From Deltaproteobacteria bacterium RIFCSPHIGHO2_02_FULL_44_16 (GTDB lineage: Bacteria; UBA10199; 2-02-FULL-44-16): a stretch of DNA of 64,000 nucleotides. A program made the position numbers and the translations under genes. Shown piece after piece: positions 33,718 through 44,101 of this stretch (within the stretch, counting starts at the first letter, position 1; each line of letters starts with the position of its first letter). The stretch spans positions 78,324 through 142,323 of the forward strand of contig MGRM01000028.1 of assembly GCA_001798185.1 (NCBI GenBank). Direction: 5' to 3'. The notes under the pieces were generated by a model. It was not told the DNA's origin and did not search any database. It saw only the letters and a program-made list of their open reading frames with translations.

Positions 33718-34223
33718 GACTCATCCCACGGTTGTAATTCATCGGTTGCAGAAGCTTTTTTCAAGAAGAGAAGAAGTTTGCGAACCGCTTGCTTTTGCAA
33801 CGGATGAATAATGTCAGGGGCTATATCACAGAGAGGTTGCAAGACAAATATTCTTTTTATCATCTCCGGATGCGGAACCATCAATTCTTTTTCTTTGAGG
33901 ATCTGCTCTCCATAGAAGAGAAGGTCCAAGTCGAGTGTTCGTGGACGCCATCTTTCGTTTTCTTTTTTTCGACCTAATTTTTTTTCGATCTCTTGAAGAT
34001 AATGTAAAAGTGAGTGTGCAGAAAGAGTTGTGGTGAGTTCAATCACTCCATTGCAATAATCTGGTTGTGGCTGTTGATCCAGTGTGAAAGCCTTTGATCG
34101 ATACCAAGGAGAAACGGACAAGACCTTGATGTCCGGGTGTAAAGAGAAAGCAGCGAGAGCTGCTTCACAATTTTTTTTTCGATTGCCGAGATTAGAACCG
34201 ATGGCAACGTAAGCCTTTTCCAT
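33714..34223 (-). CDS. folK: 2-amino-4-hydroxy-6-hydroxymethyldihydropteridine pyrophosphokinase
   Basis: HPPK of the folate pathway, transferring pyrophosphate from ATP to the pterin. Motifs are AYVAIGSNLGNR at the N-terminus, PDYCNGVIELTT, GRKKENERWRPRTLDLDLLFYG with the metal-binding DLD, and VPHPEMIKRIFVLQPL. At 169 residues it is of standard length. Together with pabABC it gives two folate branches in this window. It overlaps the neighbours by a few bases. Confidence 0.95.
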   Translation of the reverse strand: MEKAYVAIGSNLGNRKKNCEAALAAFSLHPDIKVLSVSPWYRSKAFTLDQQPQPDYCNGVIELTTTLSAHSLLHYLQEIEKKLGRKKENERWRPRTLDLDLLFYGEQILKEKELMVPHPEMIKRIFVLQPLCDIAPDIIHPLQKQAVRKLLLFLKKASATDELQPWDES

Positions 34224-35065
34224 TAGGGGAGCAAAAATTCACCTGTAAAGATTTTTTCAGCAGGACCACGCAGAATAATGTGATTGTCTTTCGCATTCCA
34301 GTCCACTTCAATTTTTCCTCCAGGCATATGAACGGTCACGCTTCGATCTGCAAATCCATTTAAGACACTTGCGACAAGCGCTGCAGAAGCTGCTGAGCTG
34401 CATCCCGCAGTTTCTCCAACACCACGTTCCCATACCCGTGTGTGGATTTCTTTTTTTCCGATGACATTGACGAAACTGATATTGACGCGTTGGGGAAAGA
34501 CAGAATGGTTTTCAAAGAGAGGTCCGAAGCGAGTTACCGGAAACGTATCAATCGCTTCTTGAAAGACGACACAATGAGGTGTTCCCAGAGAAAGACACGT
34601 GATGCGAAAATCTTTCGTGTCAATTTTCAAAGGACGATTCACAATTCTTCCTGAAAGATTGACAGGGATTTCTTTTCCTTTCATCCGAGGTTCATCCATA
34701 TCGACTTCAATCAGTTTGCTTGAAATTTTCACCTGACGAGGTCCAGCTCCAGTTTCAAGAAGAAGTTCTTTTTTGGGAGTCAGTTTTTCTTCTCGAACAT
34801 AACGAGCAATGCAACGAAGAGCGTTGCCGCACACTTGAGCTTCGCTCCCATCAGCATTATAAACTTTGACTCCAAAATCACAATTTTTCGATTTGAGCAG
34901 AAGAAGGAGTTGATTGCCTCCAATCCCCGTATTTCGATGACAGAGCTTGCGCGCCAAATGTTGGGGATTTTGAGGTATTTTTTTCAGGCAATTCAGGACG
35001 ATAGCGTCACTGCCGGTGGCATGCATTTTCGTAAATGGAAGAAGTTTTGAAGATCCCGATGTCAT
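34223..35065 (-). CDS. dapF: Diaminopimelate epimerase, divergent at conserved positions
   Basis: Interconverts LL- and meso-diaminopimelate for lysine and peptidoglycan. Both catalytic Cys are present: C79 in NADGSEAQVCGNALRC and C222 in ERGVGETAGCSSAA. Two conserved spots differ from the usual pattern: the N-terminal GNDF is GSDA (S19), and the usual G(I)GADQ is GIGGNQ (N51). It may be a slightly altered epimerase or a related two-Cys epimerase. The start at 35065 follows AGAGGATAAGC; a longer frame to 35158 has no support. First gene of the minus-strand operon dapF-folK-PP0621-talC. Confidence 0.9.
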   Translation of the reverse strand: MTSGSSKLLPFTKMHATGSDAIVLNCLKKIPQNPQHLARKLCHRNTGIGGNQLLLLLKSKNCDFGVKVYNADGSEAQVCGNALRCIARYVREEKLTPKKELLLETGAGPRQVKISSKLIEVDMDEPRMKGKEIPVNLSGRIVNRPLKIDTKDFRITCLSLGTPHCVVFQEAIDTFPVTRFGPLFENHSVFPQRVNISFVNVIGKKEIHTRVWERGVGETAGCSSAASAALVASVLNGFADRSVTVHMPGGKIEVDWNAKDNHIILRGPAEKIFTGEFLLP

Positions 35066-35178
35066 ATGCTTATCCTCTATGTGGCTCAAAATGTTTGTAA
35101 CCAATTGATTTTTAAAAAGATTATTCAAGACGCTACCAGTCACCCCCCTCTTTGTCAAGCGCTACTCCTTGAAACTCC

Positions 35179-35208
35179 TTGACTTCGTCGGAACGGTTCG
35201 CTCATAAT
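35179..35208 (+). promoter_or_regulatory. Predicted rho promoter
   Basis: -35 TTGACT (35179-35184) and -10 CATAAT (35203-35208) with an 18-base spacer. Transcription from about 35215 would give a leader of roughly 210 bases before rho. It is divergent from dapF. No gene is seen in 35066-35423. Confidence 0.6.
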
Positions 35209-35358
35209 GAACTCATTCAAAAAACCGAAAGGCCCTGTTTTTTATTAAGAATACAATTGCAAAAACGTCCACCAGATTCATTTCATATCTATAAAAACAA
35301 TACAGAAATAAAAAACTCATAACAAAAAACCAATACCTTACATCATGAATGATTTTGT

Positions 35359-35378
35359 AACCCTCTTTCAGGGTTTTT
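35359..35378 (+). promoter_or_regulatory. Small hairpin with T-run in the rho leader, possible attenuator
   Basis: AACCCT (35359-35364), loop CTTTC, AGGGTT (35370-35375) then TTT and CC. The 6-bp stem is weak. rho is autoregulated by attenuation in E. coli, so a regulatory leader is expected, but this element alone is speculative. Confidence 0.3.
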
Positions 35379-35423
35379 CCACACAACGCTCTCCCACCTC
35401 TTTTATCTTGAAAGGATACGTGT

Positions 35424-36671
35424 ATGCATTTGAATGAATTGAAAGTGAAAAAGATCGCAGATCTCATCGATATGGGGAATGAATATAATATCGAAGGGGC
35501 TGCAAACATGCGGAAGCAAGAATTGATTTTTGCTCTTCTGCAATCTCAATCAGAGAAAAAGCTCGCCATTTTTGGTGAAGGAGTTTTGGAAATCCTTCCT
35601 GACGGTTTTGGATTTTTACGTTCCCCTGATTATAATTACCTGCCAGGTCCCGATGATATTTATGTCTCTCCTTCGCAGATACGTCGTTTCGGATTGCGAA
35701 CAGGCGATACGATTGCGGGAGAAATTCGTCCACCAAAAGAGACAGAACGTTATTTTGCCCTTTTGAAAGTAGAAAAAATTAATCATGAATCACCCGACAA
35801 AGCGAAGCAGAAAATTCTTTTTGATAATTTAACACCTCTTTATCCGAATAAACGTATTACGCTCGAAGCTGATGCAAAAAATTATTCGATGCGCGTCATG
35901 GATCTCTTTACTCCTATCGGCCTTGGACAGCGCTCCCTTATTGTTTCTCCTCCGCGTGCCGGAAAAACAGTCTTACTTCAAAACATTGCCAATGCGATTA
36001 CGGTAAATCATCCAGATGTGGTAAAAATTGTGCTCTTGATTGACGAACGTCCTGAAGAAGTGACCGACATGCAACGTTCCGTCAGCGCTGAAGTAGTTTC
36101 TTCAACTTTTGATGAGCCGGCGACACGACATGTCCAAGTGGCGGAGATGGTGCTTGAGAAAGCGAAGCGTTTGGTGGAGCACGGCAAAGATGTGGTGATC
36201 TTACTCGATTCTATTACTCGTCTTGCTCGTGCGTATAATGCGGTGGTTCCTCCATCAGGAAAAATTCTTTCTGGCGGTGTGGATGCCAATGCGCTTCATA
36301 AGCCAAAACGTTTCTTTGGCGCTGCGCGCAATGTGGAAGAGGGTGGGAGTCTGACGATTATCGGAACAGCGCTGATCGATACCGGAAGTCGAATGGACGA
36401 AGTCATTTTCGAAGAATTTAAAGGAACTGGAAATATGGAAATCCATTTGGATCGTAAACTGATGGAGAAACGTATCTTCCCATGTTTGGATATGAATAAA
36501 TCCGGAACACGTAAGGAAGAATTGCTCATGAGTCAGGAAGAACTCAACAAAGTTTGGATTCTTCGCAAAATGCTTCAACCTCTCAATACGATCGATGCAA
36601 TGGAATTTTTGTTGGATAAAATTAAGCCGACCAAAACGAATAAAGAATTTTTAATGTCGATGAATTCGTAA
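35424..36671 (+). CDS. rho: Transcription termination factor Rho
   Basis: A 415-residue hexameric RNA helicase. The N-terminal [25 protein letters not shown], the RNA-binding cold-shock-like segment [29 protein letters not shown], the P-loop [12 protein letters not shown], Walker [17 protein letters not shown] and the Q/R-loops are all conserved. It has no long insertion between the RNA-binding and ATPase parts. GAAAGGATACGT precedes the ATG. It is convergent with the glycosidase gene, two bases apart. Confidence 0.97.
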   Translation: MHLNELKVKKIADLIDMGNEYNIEGAANMRKQELIFALLQSQSEKKLAIFGEGVLEILPDGFGFLRSPDYNYLPGPDDIYVSPSQIRRFGLRTGDTIAGEIRPPKETERYFALLKVEKINHESPDKAKQKILFDNLTPLYPNKRITLEADAKNYSMRVMDLFTPIGLGQRSLIVSPPRAGKTVLLQNIANAITVNHPDVVKIVLLIDERPEEVTDMQRSVSAEVVSSTFDEPATRHVQVAEMVLEKAKRLVEHGKDVVILLDSITRLARAYNAVVPPSGKILSGGVDANALHKPKRFFGAARNVEEGGSLTIIGTALIDTGSRMDEVIFEEFKGTGNMEIHLDRKLMEKRIFPCLDMNKSGTRKEELLMSQEELNKVWILRKMLQPLNTIDAMEFLLDKIKPTKTNKEFLMSMNS

Positions 36672-36673
36672 CA

Positions 36674-37423
36674 TTACTTTGCAAATACAGCGATGCCGTT
36701 GGGAATACGCGAACGACCAGGAATCGAGAGTTTGAATTTTCCGATTTCGGCAAACAGTTGAGATGAACTTCCTCCATCGAGATTCATCGCATCTTCGCAT
36801 TCAAATCCACCTTTCCAACGACTCAAAACAAAAGCTTCGGCAAATGTTCGCATGGTGATTTCAGCTCCTTCGGTAATGGCGATAATCACTTTTCCTTCTT
36901 TCGTTATCCCAATACCCGAACGAGCGGCTCTCTCTTCTTTCAGTTTTGGAATGATTCCTTTGATGACAAGACGAGGTCCTGCTTGAAGCGCCATGATTGT
37001 GGTGGACAAAGGGATGTACTTCGACGGTTCTGTAATGCGAGGAGTGTCTCCCTCCATCGAAAAAATACTCCACCAACTTGTTTTATGCAGACGGTTTCGT
37101 TCTTTTCCGCTTTGAATGAGGAGTCCGATAGAAGCATGTTGTTGTGTAAAAAAACCTCCATTGATGGCAAGCAGAGCATTGGAACGCTTTTTAAGGATTT
37201 CAATTGTGGTTCCCATTTTTTCTGCGTCACTTGCGGTGATGACATCCAAACGAACACGTGTCGGATCAATTTCAAAAGCATGGAGATTTGTTTGATCAAA
37301 GAAAAAACTTGTATATCGAATGCCATCGCTCACGACATTCCATACGTATGCAGGTTTTGGGGACGAAAATGCGATCTGAGGAGAGAAAAAGAAAAAGCAG
37401 AGAAGAGAAATTTTTTTGATCAC
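36674..37423 (-). CDS. Exported phosphodiester glycosidase (NAGPA/DUF2233) family protein
   Basis: A 249-residue protein with a signal peptide (MIKKISLLCFFFFSPQIAFSS). The NAGPA domain is recognised by LLAINGGFF, MALQAGPRLVIKG, SGIGITKEGKVIIAITEG and the hallmark CEDAMNLDGGSSSQLF near the end. Family members cleave sugar phosphodiester bonds, for example in cell-wall polymers. It starts 2 bases after the stop of the membrane-fusion gene and is therefore its operon partner. The substrate is unknown. Confidence 0.88.
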   Translation of the reverse strand: MIKKISLLCFFFFSPQIAFSSPKPAYVWNVVSDGIRYTSFFFDQTNLHAFEIDPTRVRLDVITASDAEKMGTTIEILKKRSNALLAINGGFFTQQHASIGLLIQSGKERNRLHKTSWWSIFSMEGDTPRITEPSKYIPLSTTIMALQAGPRLVIKGIIPKLKEERAARSGIGITKEGKVIIAITEGAEITMRTFAEAFVLSRWKGGFECEDAMNLDGGSSSQLFAEIGKFKLSIPGRSRIPNGIAVFAK

Positions 37424-37425
37424 GA

Positions 37426-38538
37426 TTAACGTCCCCAGATATCAACCGTTGTTCCCTCTTCAAGCTTTTCATGTCCTTTGACAATGATCAAGTCATCTTC
37501 ACGAAGTCCTTCGACCACTTCGGTGAATCCATCTTGTGTCTGTTTTGGGATAATGCGCGTGCGATGGGCTGCTCCTTGAACAACCACAAAGACGTAATGC
37601 TGTCGCTGATCAATGAGAATGGCATTGTTCGGAACGAGAAAATAGCGCTGTCGTTTTACTCCTGTAAATTTTACTTCGGCTTGCATGCCGACTTTGAAAA
37701 GAGCGGTGGGATTGGCGAAAACCGCTTTTACCGGAAATGTGGATCCCTGTTCGAGTACTGCTCCAATAGAGATGACATTTGCTTCGATCAGTTCTGTGGG
37801 GAGTTCTGCGAATCGCACGGTAATTTTTTGTCCCGATTGAATCGCCGTTGCTTCATGTCCTGCAAGTTCAAATTCGACAATCATCGGATCTACTTTGGAA
37901 ATTTTCATGAGTGTTGTGTTTGTGGGAATGGTGAGTCCAGAAGCCACGTTGATTTCTGTTATCACCCCGGATGTGGGACTTGTAATCGTCAGTTGGGTAA
38001 GACGCGATTCGAGGGATTGAATGTCGGATCGCTTTTGTTCAACTGCGGCTTCGTTTCTTTCTACTTGAGTTTCTAAAGTTTCATAGTGATGCTGATTGAT
38101 ACTTCCTTCCTCTAAAAGACGATCGCGGTTTCGATGCAGATATCGATTTTTCTGCAGTTCATTGTCAGCATCTTTCAGTTCTGTTCGAAGTTGAGTCAAT
38201 TTCAGTTGCAGTTCTTCTTCTGCAAGACGAACAAGAGCAGTGTTTACTGCGATGGTATCTCCCGAAGTGATAAAGACTTGTTCAATTCTCGCTTCGAAAG
38301 GGAGTTTGATTTCAACGGTTTCACTTGGAGAAAGTTTGGCGGGAACCGCTAAATCCAACGCCCGCTCTCGCAAGAGAGCATTGGCAACGGTGACGGGAAC
38401 CGCTCGATTTGAACTTTTAAAGAGTTTGTCGAGAAAGCCGCTTTTATGCTTTGGCGCCTCTTCGTCATTGCTACAGCCAACGAGAAGAGAAAATGCCATG
38501 AAAAGAACAAAAGCTTTTATATTTTTTAAACCCCCCAT
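37426..38538 (-). CDS. RND-efflux periplasmic adaptor (membrane fusion) lipoprotein
   Basis: A 370-residue HlyD/AcrA-type protein. The start at 38538 gives a lipoprotein signal MGGLKNIKAFVLFMAFSLLVGC with lipobox LVGC. Then follow a barrel-sandwich half (VEIKLPFEARIEQVFITSGDTI), a coiled-coil hairpin (about residues 100-180, ELQLKLTQLRTELKDADNE...), the second lipoyl half (ITSPTSGVITEINVASG) and a beta-barrel. No inner-membrane pump or TolC gene is adjacent; the only operon partner is the NAGPA gene. A longer frame to 38589 has no signal. Confidence 0.88.
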   Translation of the reverse strand: MGGLKNIKAFVLFMAFSLLVGCSNDEEAPKHKSGFLDKLFKSSNRAVPVTVANALLRERALDLAVPAKLSPSETVEIKLPFEARIEQVFITSGDTIAVNTALVRLAEEELQLKLTQLRTELKDADNELQKNRYLHRNRDRLLEEGSINQHHYETLETQVERNEAAVEQKRSDIQSLESRLTQLTITSPTSGVITEINVASGLTIPTNTTLMKISKVDPMIVEFELAGHEATAIQSGQKITVRFAELPTELIEANVISIGAVLEQGSTFPVKAVFANPTALFKVGMQAEVKFTGVKRQRYFLVPNNAILIDQRQHYVFVVVQGAAHRTRIIPKQTQDGFTEVVEGLREDDLIIVKGHEKLEEGTTVDIWGR

Positions 38539-38656
38539 ATTTTTCTTATAGCGGATTACACAGACAGAGCAATGGGGAATTGTCCTCATTTTGGCGGAAC
38601 GCTTTCTTTATCCCGCTTGACCCATTTTTGGCCTCATGGTACCCGCCATAAATCTT

Positions 38657-39979
38657 ATGGCAGACGTTTCAACAGCATCTTCTCTTATGGAAACGCTCAC
38701 GTCGCTGTGCAAGCGGCGCGGATTCATTTTTCAAAATAGTGAAATTTATGGTGGCATTAACGGCTTTTGGGATTTTGGACCACTCGGCGTCGAACTCAAA
38801 CGCCGTGTGAAAGAGTCGTGGTGGCAGCGTATGGTTCGTGATCGCGATGATGTCGTTGGAATCGATACCACGATCATCGCGCATCCTCAAACATGGATCG
38901 CTTCGGGACACGTGAAGAGTTTTAGCGATCCGATGGTCGATTGCAAAAAATGTAAAAGGAGATTTCGCACTGACGAGACCCAGAAAAGCACGCAGTGTCC
39001 GGAGTGTGGGGGAGAGTTCACCGAAGCAAGTCAGTTTAACTTAATGTTTGAAACCTTTGTGGGAGCAAAGAGCGATTCAGCGTCAAAAGCTTATCTGCGA
39101 CCTGAAACGTGTCAGTCGATTTTTACGCAATTTAAAAATGTGCAAACGGTTTCCCGTCAAAAAATTCCCTTTGGCATTGCTCAAATTGGAAAAGCGTTTC
39201 GCAATGAAATTACCCCACGCAATTTTATTTTTCGTTCGCGCGAATTTGAACAGATGGAGATGGAATTTTTCTGTCACGAAAAAGAAGCCATAAAATGGTA
39301 TGAATATTGGGTTGAGGATCGTTTCAATTGGTTCACTTCGATCGGTATCATCCGAAAGCACCTTCGGCTGCGCCAGCATGAAAAGAGCGAACTTGCACAT
39401 TATGCCAAAGGTTGCACGGATGTGGAGTTCGAAATGCCCTTTGGGTGGTCGGAGATGGAAGGGATTGCGAATCGAACTGATTACGATTTGAAAAATCATC
39501 AAGAAATTTCAGGAAAAGATCTTTCGTATTTTGATGAGCAGACGAAAGAACGATTTATTCCCCATGTCATCGAAACATCGGTGGGCGTTGATCGTACCTG
39601 TCTTGCAATTCTGGTGGATGCTTATCGTGAAGAAGAGGTAAAAGGTGAGAAGCGCGTTGTCCTTCAGTTCGCGCCTCATATTGCTCCAGTGCAAGTGGCT
39701 CTCTTTCCTCTTTCGGGAAAGTTGAGTGATAAGGTGAAACCCATTCATGATCGCCTGAAAAGGCAATTTGCAGCAGAGTTTGATGATGCCGGTTCGATCG
39801 GAAAACGTTATCGTCGGCATGATGAAATCGGAACACCGTTTTGCGTGACGTACGATTTTGACTCTGAGACCGATCATGCCGTCACAATTCGTCATCGCGA
39901 TACGATGCAACAAGATCGCATTGCGATTGAACAGCTGGAACAGTATTTGTTAAAACATTTGCATGAAAAGCGATCATAA
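38657..39979 (+). CDS. glyS: Glycyl-tRNA synthetase (class II, alpha-2 type)
   Basis: Charges tRNA-Gly. The 440-residue enzyme is the dimeric eukaryote-, archaeal- and Thermus-like form: CKRRGFIFQNSEIYGGINGFWDFGPLGVELKRRV, a zinc ribbon CKKCKRRFR...CPECGG, LMFETFVGA, RPETCQSIFTQFKNV, class II motif 2 FRNEITPRNFIFRSREFEQMEMEFF, and motif 3 VGVDRTCLAILVDAY. The start at 38657 (MADVST) is preferred; in-frame ATGs at 38636 and 38687 are alternatives, and none has a clear Shine-Dalgarno. Confidence 0.95.
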   Translation: MADVSTASSLMETLTSLCKRRGFIFQNSEIYGGINGFWDFGPLGVELKRRVKESWWQRMVRDRDDVVGIDTTIIAHPQTWIASGHVKSFSDPMVDCKKCKRRFRTDETQKSTQCPECGGEFTEASQFNLMFETFVGAKSDSASKAYLRPETCQSIFTQFKNVQTVSRQKIPFGIAQIGKAFRNEITPRNFIFRSREFEQMEMEFFCHEKEAIKWYEYWVEDRFNWFTSIGIIRKHLRLRQHEKSELAHYAKGCTDVEFEMPFGWSEMEGIANRTDYDLKNHQEISGKDLSYFDEQTKERFIPHVIETSVGVDRTCLAILVDAYREEEVKGEKRVVLQFAPHIAPVQVALFPLSGKLSDKVKPIHDRLKRQFAAEFDDAGSIGKRYRRHDEIGTPFCVTYDFDSETDHAVTIRHRDTMQQDRIAIEQLEQYLLKHLHEKRS

Positions 39980-39993
39980 ACATTTTAATGTGT

Positions 39994-40072
39994 GCGGGTC
40001 CTGCCGCCTGCGGCATTCCGGAAGTTTTGCTGATACGCAATAACTTCCGAAATAGCCTCCGGCGTCACCCGC
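39994..40072. repeat. Core-only relative of the 138-bp MITE family
   Basis: GCGGGTCCTGCCGCCTGCGG at the left and CTCCGGCGTCACCCGC at the right match the core of the 11024-11161 element. An inner CGGAAGTTTTGC/CAATAACTTCCG hairpin is present. The TTTCAAAAC outer repeats are missing here. Confidence 0.78.
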
Positions 40073-40117
40073 AGTTAATTATCTGTTTGCGATCGCTTTT
40101 CCTGAGGAGTGTCTTCA

Positions 40118-42781
40118 ATGACCAAAAAATATGTCTATACTTTCGGTAACGGTAAAGCCGAAGGGAAAGCAGACATGAAAAATATTTTAGGCGGCAAAGG
40201 AGCTAATCTCGCTGAGATGAATCTCCTTGGTTTTCCGGTTCCAGCTGGTTTCACGATTTCAACGGAAGTGTGCACTTACTTTTACGAACATCAAAAAAAA
40301 TATCCTCCTGAACTCAAAGATCAAGTGCTGAAGGCTTTGAGTGCCGTTGAAAAAGTGATGGGTGCGAGCTTTGGTGATCCAAAAAATCCTCTCCTTGTCT
40401 CTGTTCGATCTGGCGCACGTGCTTCGATGCCAGGGATGATGGACACGATTTTAAACTTGGGACTCAATGAAGCGACACTTCAAGGATTAATCCAGAAAAC
40501 GCGGAACGCGCGGTTTGCGTATGATAGCTATCGCCGTTTTATTCAGATGTATGGCGATGTGGTGCTCGGTGTGAGTTCCGCTCTTTTCGAAGAGAGTATT
40601 GATGCGCTGAAGAAAAAAAGAGGGATTAAGCTCGATACAGAATTTACGGCTGAAGATTTAAAAGCTTTAGCAGAGGAATTTAAAAGACTCGTGGTTCAAG
40701 AAACGGCGCAACCTTTTCCAGAAAATCCGCAAGACCAGCTTTGGGGTGGCATTGGAGCTGTCTTTAGTTCGTGGCAAACACCGCGAGCGATTGAATACCG
40801 TCGATTGAGTCAAATTCCCGAAGAGTGGGGGACAGCGGTAAATGTGCAAGCCATGGTCTATGGAAATATGGGCGATGATTCAGCAACCGGTGTCGCATTT
40901 ACACGCGATCCTTCAACAGGCGAAAAAAAGTTTTACGGTGAATATCTGATCAATGCACAAGGTGAAGATGTTGTTGCAGGTGTGCGAACACCACAACCTC
41001 TGACAAAGGAAGCCAAAAAAGAAAAAGACGAAGTATCTTTGGAAGAGGCGATGTCAAAAATTTATCAAGAGCTGGTGAGTATTTATCAAAGATTAGAAAA
41101 ACATTATCGCGACATGCAAGATATCGAATTTACGATTCAACAGGGAAAGCTGTGGATGTTGCAGACGCGCAACGGCAAACGTACGGCTGCTGCGGCCATT
41201 AAGATCGCGGTCGAAATGACGAATGAAAAATTGATTACAAAAAAAGAATCGATCATGCGCGTGCAACCTTCGCAACTTGATCAACTTCTTCATCCTCGTA
41301 TTGATCCGAAGGTAAAGCGAGAAGTGCTCGCAAAAGGTCTTCCCGCTTCTCCTGGAGCTGCGACGGGAAAAGTTGTTTTTTCAGCGGAAGAGGCAGAAAA
41401 ATGGGATCATCGCGGTGAAAAAGTTCTGCTTGTGCGTATTGAAACGTCGCCAGACGACATTAAAGGAATGGCGATTGCAAAAGGGATTCTCACTTCTCGT
41501 GGCGGCATGACCTCTCATGCGGCAGTTGTAGCGCGAGGCATGGGAAAAACCTGTGTTGCGGGATGTGGCGCGCTCGCGATTGATTATGCAAAAAAACAAT
41601 TCATGGTTGGAAATGTAACTGTGAAAGAGGGAGATTTTTTAACGATTGATGGTTCTACCGGAGAAGTGATGCTCGGAGCGCTTCCGACGGTGGAACCGGA
41701 GTTATCTTCGGAGTTTGAAGTTTTCATGAAGTGGGTCGATGAATATCGAAAGCTTGGTGTTCGCGCCAATGCAGATACGCCGCACGACGCTGAAGTCGCA
41801 CGTCGTTTTGGTGCAGCAGGGATTGGACTTTGTCGCACGGAGCATATGTTTTTTGAAGGCGACCGTATCGATGCGGTTCGGGAAATGATTCTCGCAAACG
41901 ATCTTGAAGGACGTCAGAGAGCGCTGATGAAAATTCTTCCGATGCAGCGCGAAGATTTCAAAGGGATCTTTCAGGAAATGGATGGATTTCCAGTAACGAT
42001 TCGTCTTCTCGATCCCCCTTTGCATGAATTTTTACCGCATACGGATCAAGAAATTGAAGAACTTTCACGTGCGATCGATATTCCAGCCGAAAAGTTAAAA
42101 AGAAAATCCGAAGAACTGAGAGAGTTTAATCCCATGCTCGGTCATCGCGGATGCAGACTCGGTGTGACGTTCCCGGAAATTTATGCCATGCAAGTACAAG
42201 CGATTATAGAAGCAGCATGTGATGTCACCAAAAAAGGGATCAAAGCTATTTCTGAAATTGAAATTCCACTGGTAAGCCACCCCAATGAAATGAGAGTGTT
42301 GCGCACGATCTGCGAAGAGAAAGCAAAAGAGGTCATTGCCAAAACAAAACAAAAGGTCCCCTATACGATCGGCACGATGATCGAGCTTCCACGTGCTTGT
42401 CTTTGTGCGGATGAACTTGCGTATCACGCCGATTTTTTTAGTTTCGGGACGAACGATTTAACGCAGACCACCTTTGGTTTTTCACGCGATGATTCCGCAA
42501 AATTTTTGGAAGAATATGTCAATCGTCATATTCTTCCCCATGATCCCTTTGTTTCGATTGATCAGGAAGGTGTCGGACGACTGATGAAGTTGGCAGTTGA
42601 TTTAGGTCGAAAAACAAAATCAAACCTCGAAATCGGAATTTGTGGAGAACATGGCGGAGATCCTGACTCTATTGCTTTTTGCGCTCGACTGGGACTGAAC
42701 TATGTCAGTTGTTCTCCGTATCGAGTTCCCATTGCGCGACTTGCAGCTGCACAAGCAGCGTTGAAAGTAAAAGAGAGTTGA
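40118..42781 (+). CDS. ppdK: Pyruvate, phosphate dikinase
   Basis: Interconverts pyruvate, ATP and phosphate with PEP, AMP and pyrophosphate. The 887-residue protein has the nucleotide-binding N-terminal domain ([34 protein letters not shown]), the phospho-histidine domain [21 protein letters not shown] (H467) and the PEP/pyruvate barrel with [21 protein letters not shown] and the catalytic Cys in [12 protein letters not shown] (C842). Positions match the Clostridium enzyme (His455, Cys831) with a small offset. The start at 40118 follows TGAGGAGTG; a GTG nine bases earlier is the alternative. Confidence 0.97.
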   Translation: MTKKYVYTFGNGKAEGKADMKNILGGKGANLAEMNLLGFPVPAGFTISTEVCTYFYEHQKKYPPELKDQVLKALSAVEKVMGASFGDPKNPLLVSVRSGARASMPGMMDTILNLGLNEATLQGLIQKTRNARFAYDSYRRFIQMYGDVVLGVSSALFEESIDALKKKRGIKLDTEFTAEDLKALAEEFKRLVVQETAQPFPENPQDQLWGGIGAVFSSWQTPRAIEYRRLSQIPEEWGTAVNVQAMVYGNMGDDSATGVAFTRDPSTGEKKFYGEYLINAQGEDVVAGVRTPQPLTKEAKKEKDEVSLEEAMSKIYQELVSIYQRLEKHYRDMQDIEFTIQQGKLWMLQTRNGKRTAAAAIKIAVEMTNEKLITKKESIMRVQPSQLDQLLHPRIDPKVKREVLAKGLPASPGAATGKVVFSAEEAEKWDHRGEKVLLVRIETSPDDIKGMAIAKGILTSRGGMTSHAAVVARGMGKTCVAGCGALAIDYAKKQFMVGNVTVKEGDFLTIDGSTGEVMLGALPTVEPELSSEFEVFMKWVDEYRKLGVRANADTPHDAEVARRFGAAGIGLCRTEHMFFEGDRIDAVREMILANDLEGRQRALMKILPMQREDFKGIFQEMDGFPVTIRLLDPPLHEFLPHTDQEIEELSRAIDIPAEKLKRKSEELREFNPMLGHRGCRLGVTFPEIYAMQVQAIIEAACDVTKKGIKAISEIEIPLVSHPNEMRVLRTICEEKAKEVIAKTKQKVPYTIGTMIELPRACLCADELAYHADFFSFGTNDLTQTTFGFSRDDSAKFLEEYVNRHILPHDPFVSIDQEGVGRLMKLAVDLGRKTKSNLEIGICGEHGGDPDSIAFCARLGLNYVSCSPYRVPIARLAAAQAALKVKES

Positions 42782-42802
42782 TATTATGCTCAAAAATTAT
42801 TT

Positions 42803-42865
42803 GTCATTCCCGCGTAGGCGGGAATCCCCTGCAATACTTGAGATCCCCGCTTTCGCGAGGATGAC
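42803..42865. repeat. dRS3-like repeat copy
   Basis: ATTCCCGCGTAGGCGGGAAT at the left matches the ATTCCC-N8-GGGAAT consensus known as dRS3 in Neisseria; the right end is CTTTCGCGAGGATGAC. It lies between the ppdK stop and the lipoprotein start and would be translated only if the wrong upstream start were used. Confidence 0.86.
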
Positions 42866-42872
42866 TTATATT

Positions 42873-44015
42873 ATGAAGAAGATTTTCTTTTCTCTTTTCT
42901 TTTTATTTGTTGGTTGCGCAACCGATGCCGATATTTTCAATGATCTTGGCAACAACATCGCTTCTCCCACGGCGATGGCGGTCGATTCCACGAATCGTCG
43001 ACTTTATCTGGTCAATTCCAACAATGAAGTGCTCTATGACTGGAAGCAGGGTTCTGTGCATGTGATCGATATTACCAATCCCACATCTCCTGTGCGTTTG
43101 AATACGCTTCCGACAAAAAGTTTTTCAGGAGATATTTCACTTGATCTCACCAACCGCAAAGCATTTGTCTCCAATCGTTTTAGCGAAAACCCTCATGCGT
43201 CCAACGATCAGATGTTGACTATTGATATTGACGAATCTTCTACGAATTTTCTCTCTGTTACGGAAACTTCGGTTGCGCTCAACCCCTTTGGGATTGCCTG
43301 TTGCTTTCCAAATGATCGCCTGTTTATCGGTTCCTCCGAAGGTGTGCTGCAGTTTACAGATCGAACGACCTCGCCCTTAACGGTCACCTCCGTGAATCTC
43401 AAAAGAACCCTCACCACAGGCGAAACTTTTAGCGAATTGAAAGCCACCAATATTGCGATCATCAACAATCAAGCTTTTCTCTCGCGCGAAGAGGGGGGAG
43501 TTGTTGTGGTGAATCTCGATGAAGTGTCCGACACCACCGTCAATCCCGTCGATTATTTTATTTTTGATATCGGTTCGCCAAGGGGGATTGCAACAGATGG
43601 AACACGTCTCTATGTTGTCGATGAAAGCTTTGAAAACAGCGCTCTTATTTCACGTGTTTTAGTTTTGGATGTCAGTTCGCTGACACCTGTGACGGAGAAT
43701 ACAACGGTTGCAGTGAAGGATAAAAATACCGATAGTCTTTTCGTCACCGGGATCGATGTGGGAAGAAATCCTCAACAGATATTAATTGCTTCCGGAAAAG
43801 CCTATGTGACGAGTAGCGATGCGAAAACAGTTTCGGTTTTGGATCTCACCTTAAATGCGGTAGAGAAAACGATTGGTGTCGGGAAAAAACCGTTCTCCCT
43901 TGGACTGGATAGCCCCGCTGGCGTGCCGACAACACTCTATGTTGGTAATCTTGAAGACAATACGATCTCTATTATTGATATTCCGACCTTGTCTGTTGTT
44001 GCAACGTATCCTTAA
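42873..44015 (+). CDS. Lipoprotein with YncE-like beta-propeller
   Basis: A 380-residue lipoprotein. The start at 42873 gives the signal MKKIFFSLFFLFVGC with the lipidated Cys at 15; a longer frame from 42786 begins in the repeat and is rejected. The remainder is made of propeller blades (AVDSTNRRLYLVNSNNEVL, GIATDGTRLYVVDESFENSAL, KAYVTSSDAKTVSVLDLTLN, TLYVGNLEDNTISIIDIPTL), as in YncE-like proteins. Outer-membrane location and ligand are unknown. About 85 bases separate it from smc. Confidence 0.83.
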   Translation: MKKIFFSLFFLFVGCATDADIFNDLGNNIASPTAMAVDSTNRRLYLVNSNNEVLYDWKQGSVHVIDITNPTSPVRLNTLPTKSFSGDISLDLTNRKAFVSNRFSENPHASNDQMLTIDIDESSTNFLSVTETSVALNPFGIACCFPNDRLFIGSSEGVLQFTDRTTSPLTVTSVNLKRTLTTGETFSELKATNIAIINNQAFLSREEGGVVVVNLDEVSDTTVNPVDYFIFDIGSPRGIATDGTRLYVVDESFENSALISRVLVLDVSSLTPVTENTTVAVKDKNTDSLFVTGIDVGRNPQQILIASGKAYVTSSDAKTVSVLDLTLNAVEKTIGVGKKPFSLGLDSPAGVPTTLYVGNLEDNTISIIDIPTLSVVATYP

Positions 44016-44101
44016 AACTCTACTTTTTCATTGCGCTTTTGCGGGAGCTTATGCTAAAAAAGGCGCAATTTTAAAGGGTTAGCGGTCACTACTATTTTTC
44101 T

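Noticed and set aside
35213..35509. 98-residue minus-strand frame over the rho leader
   Set aside because: No ribosome-binding site, and it overlaps the start of rho; AT-rich leader sequence explains the open frame.
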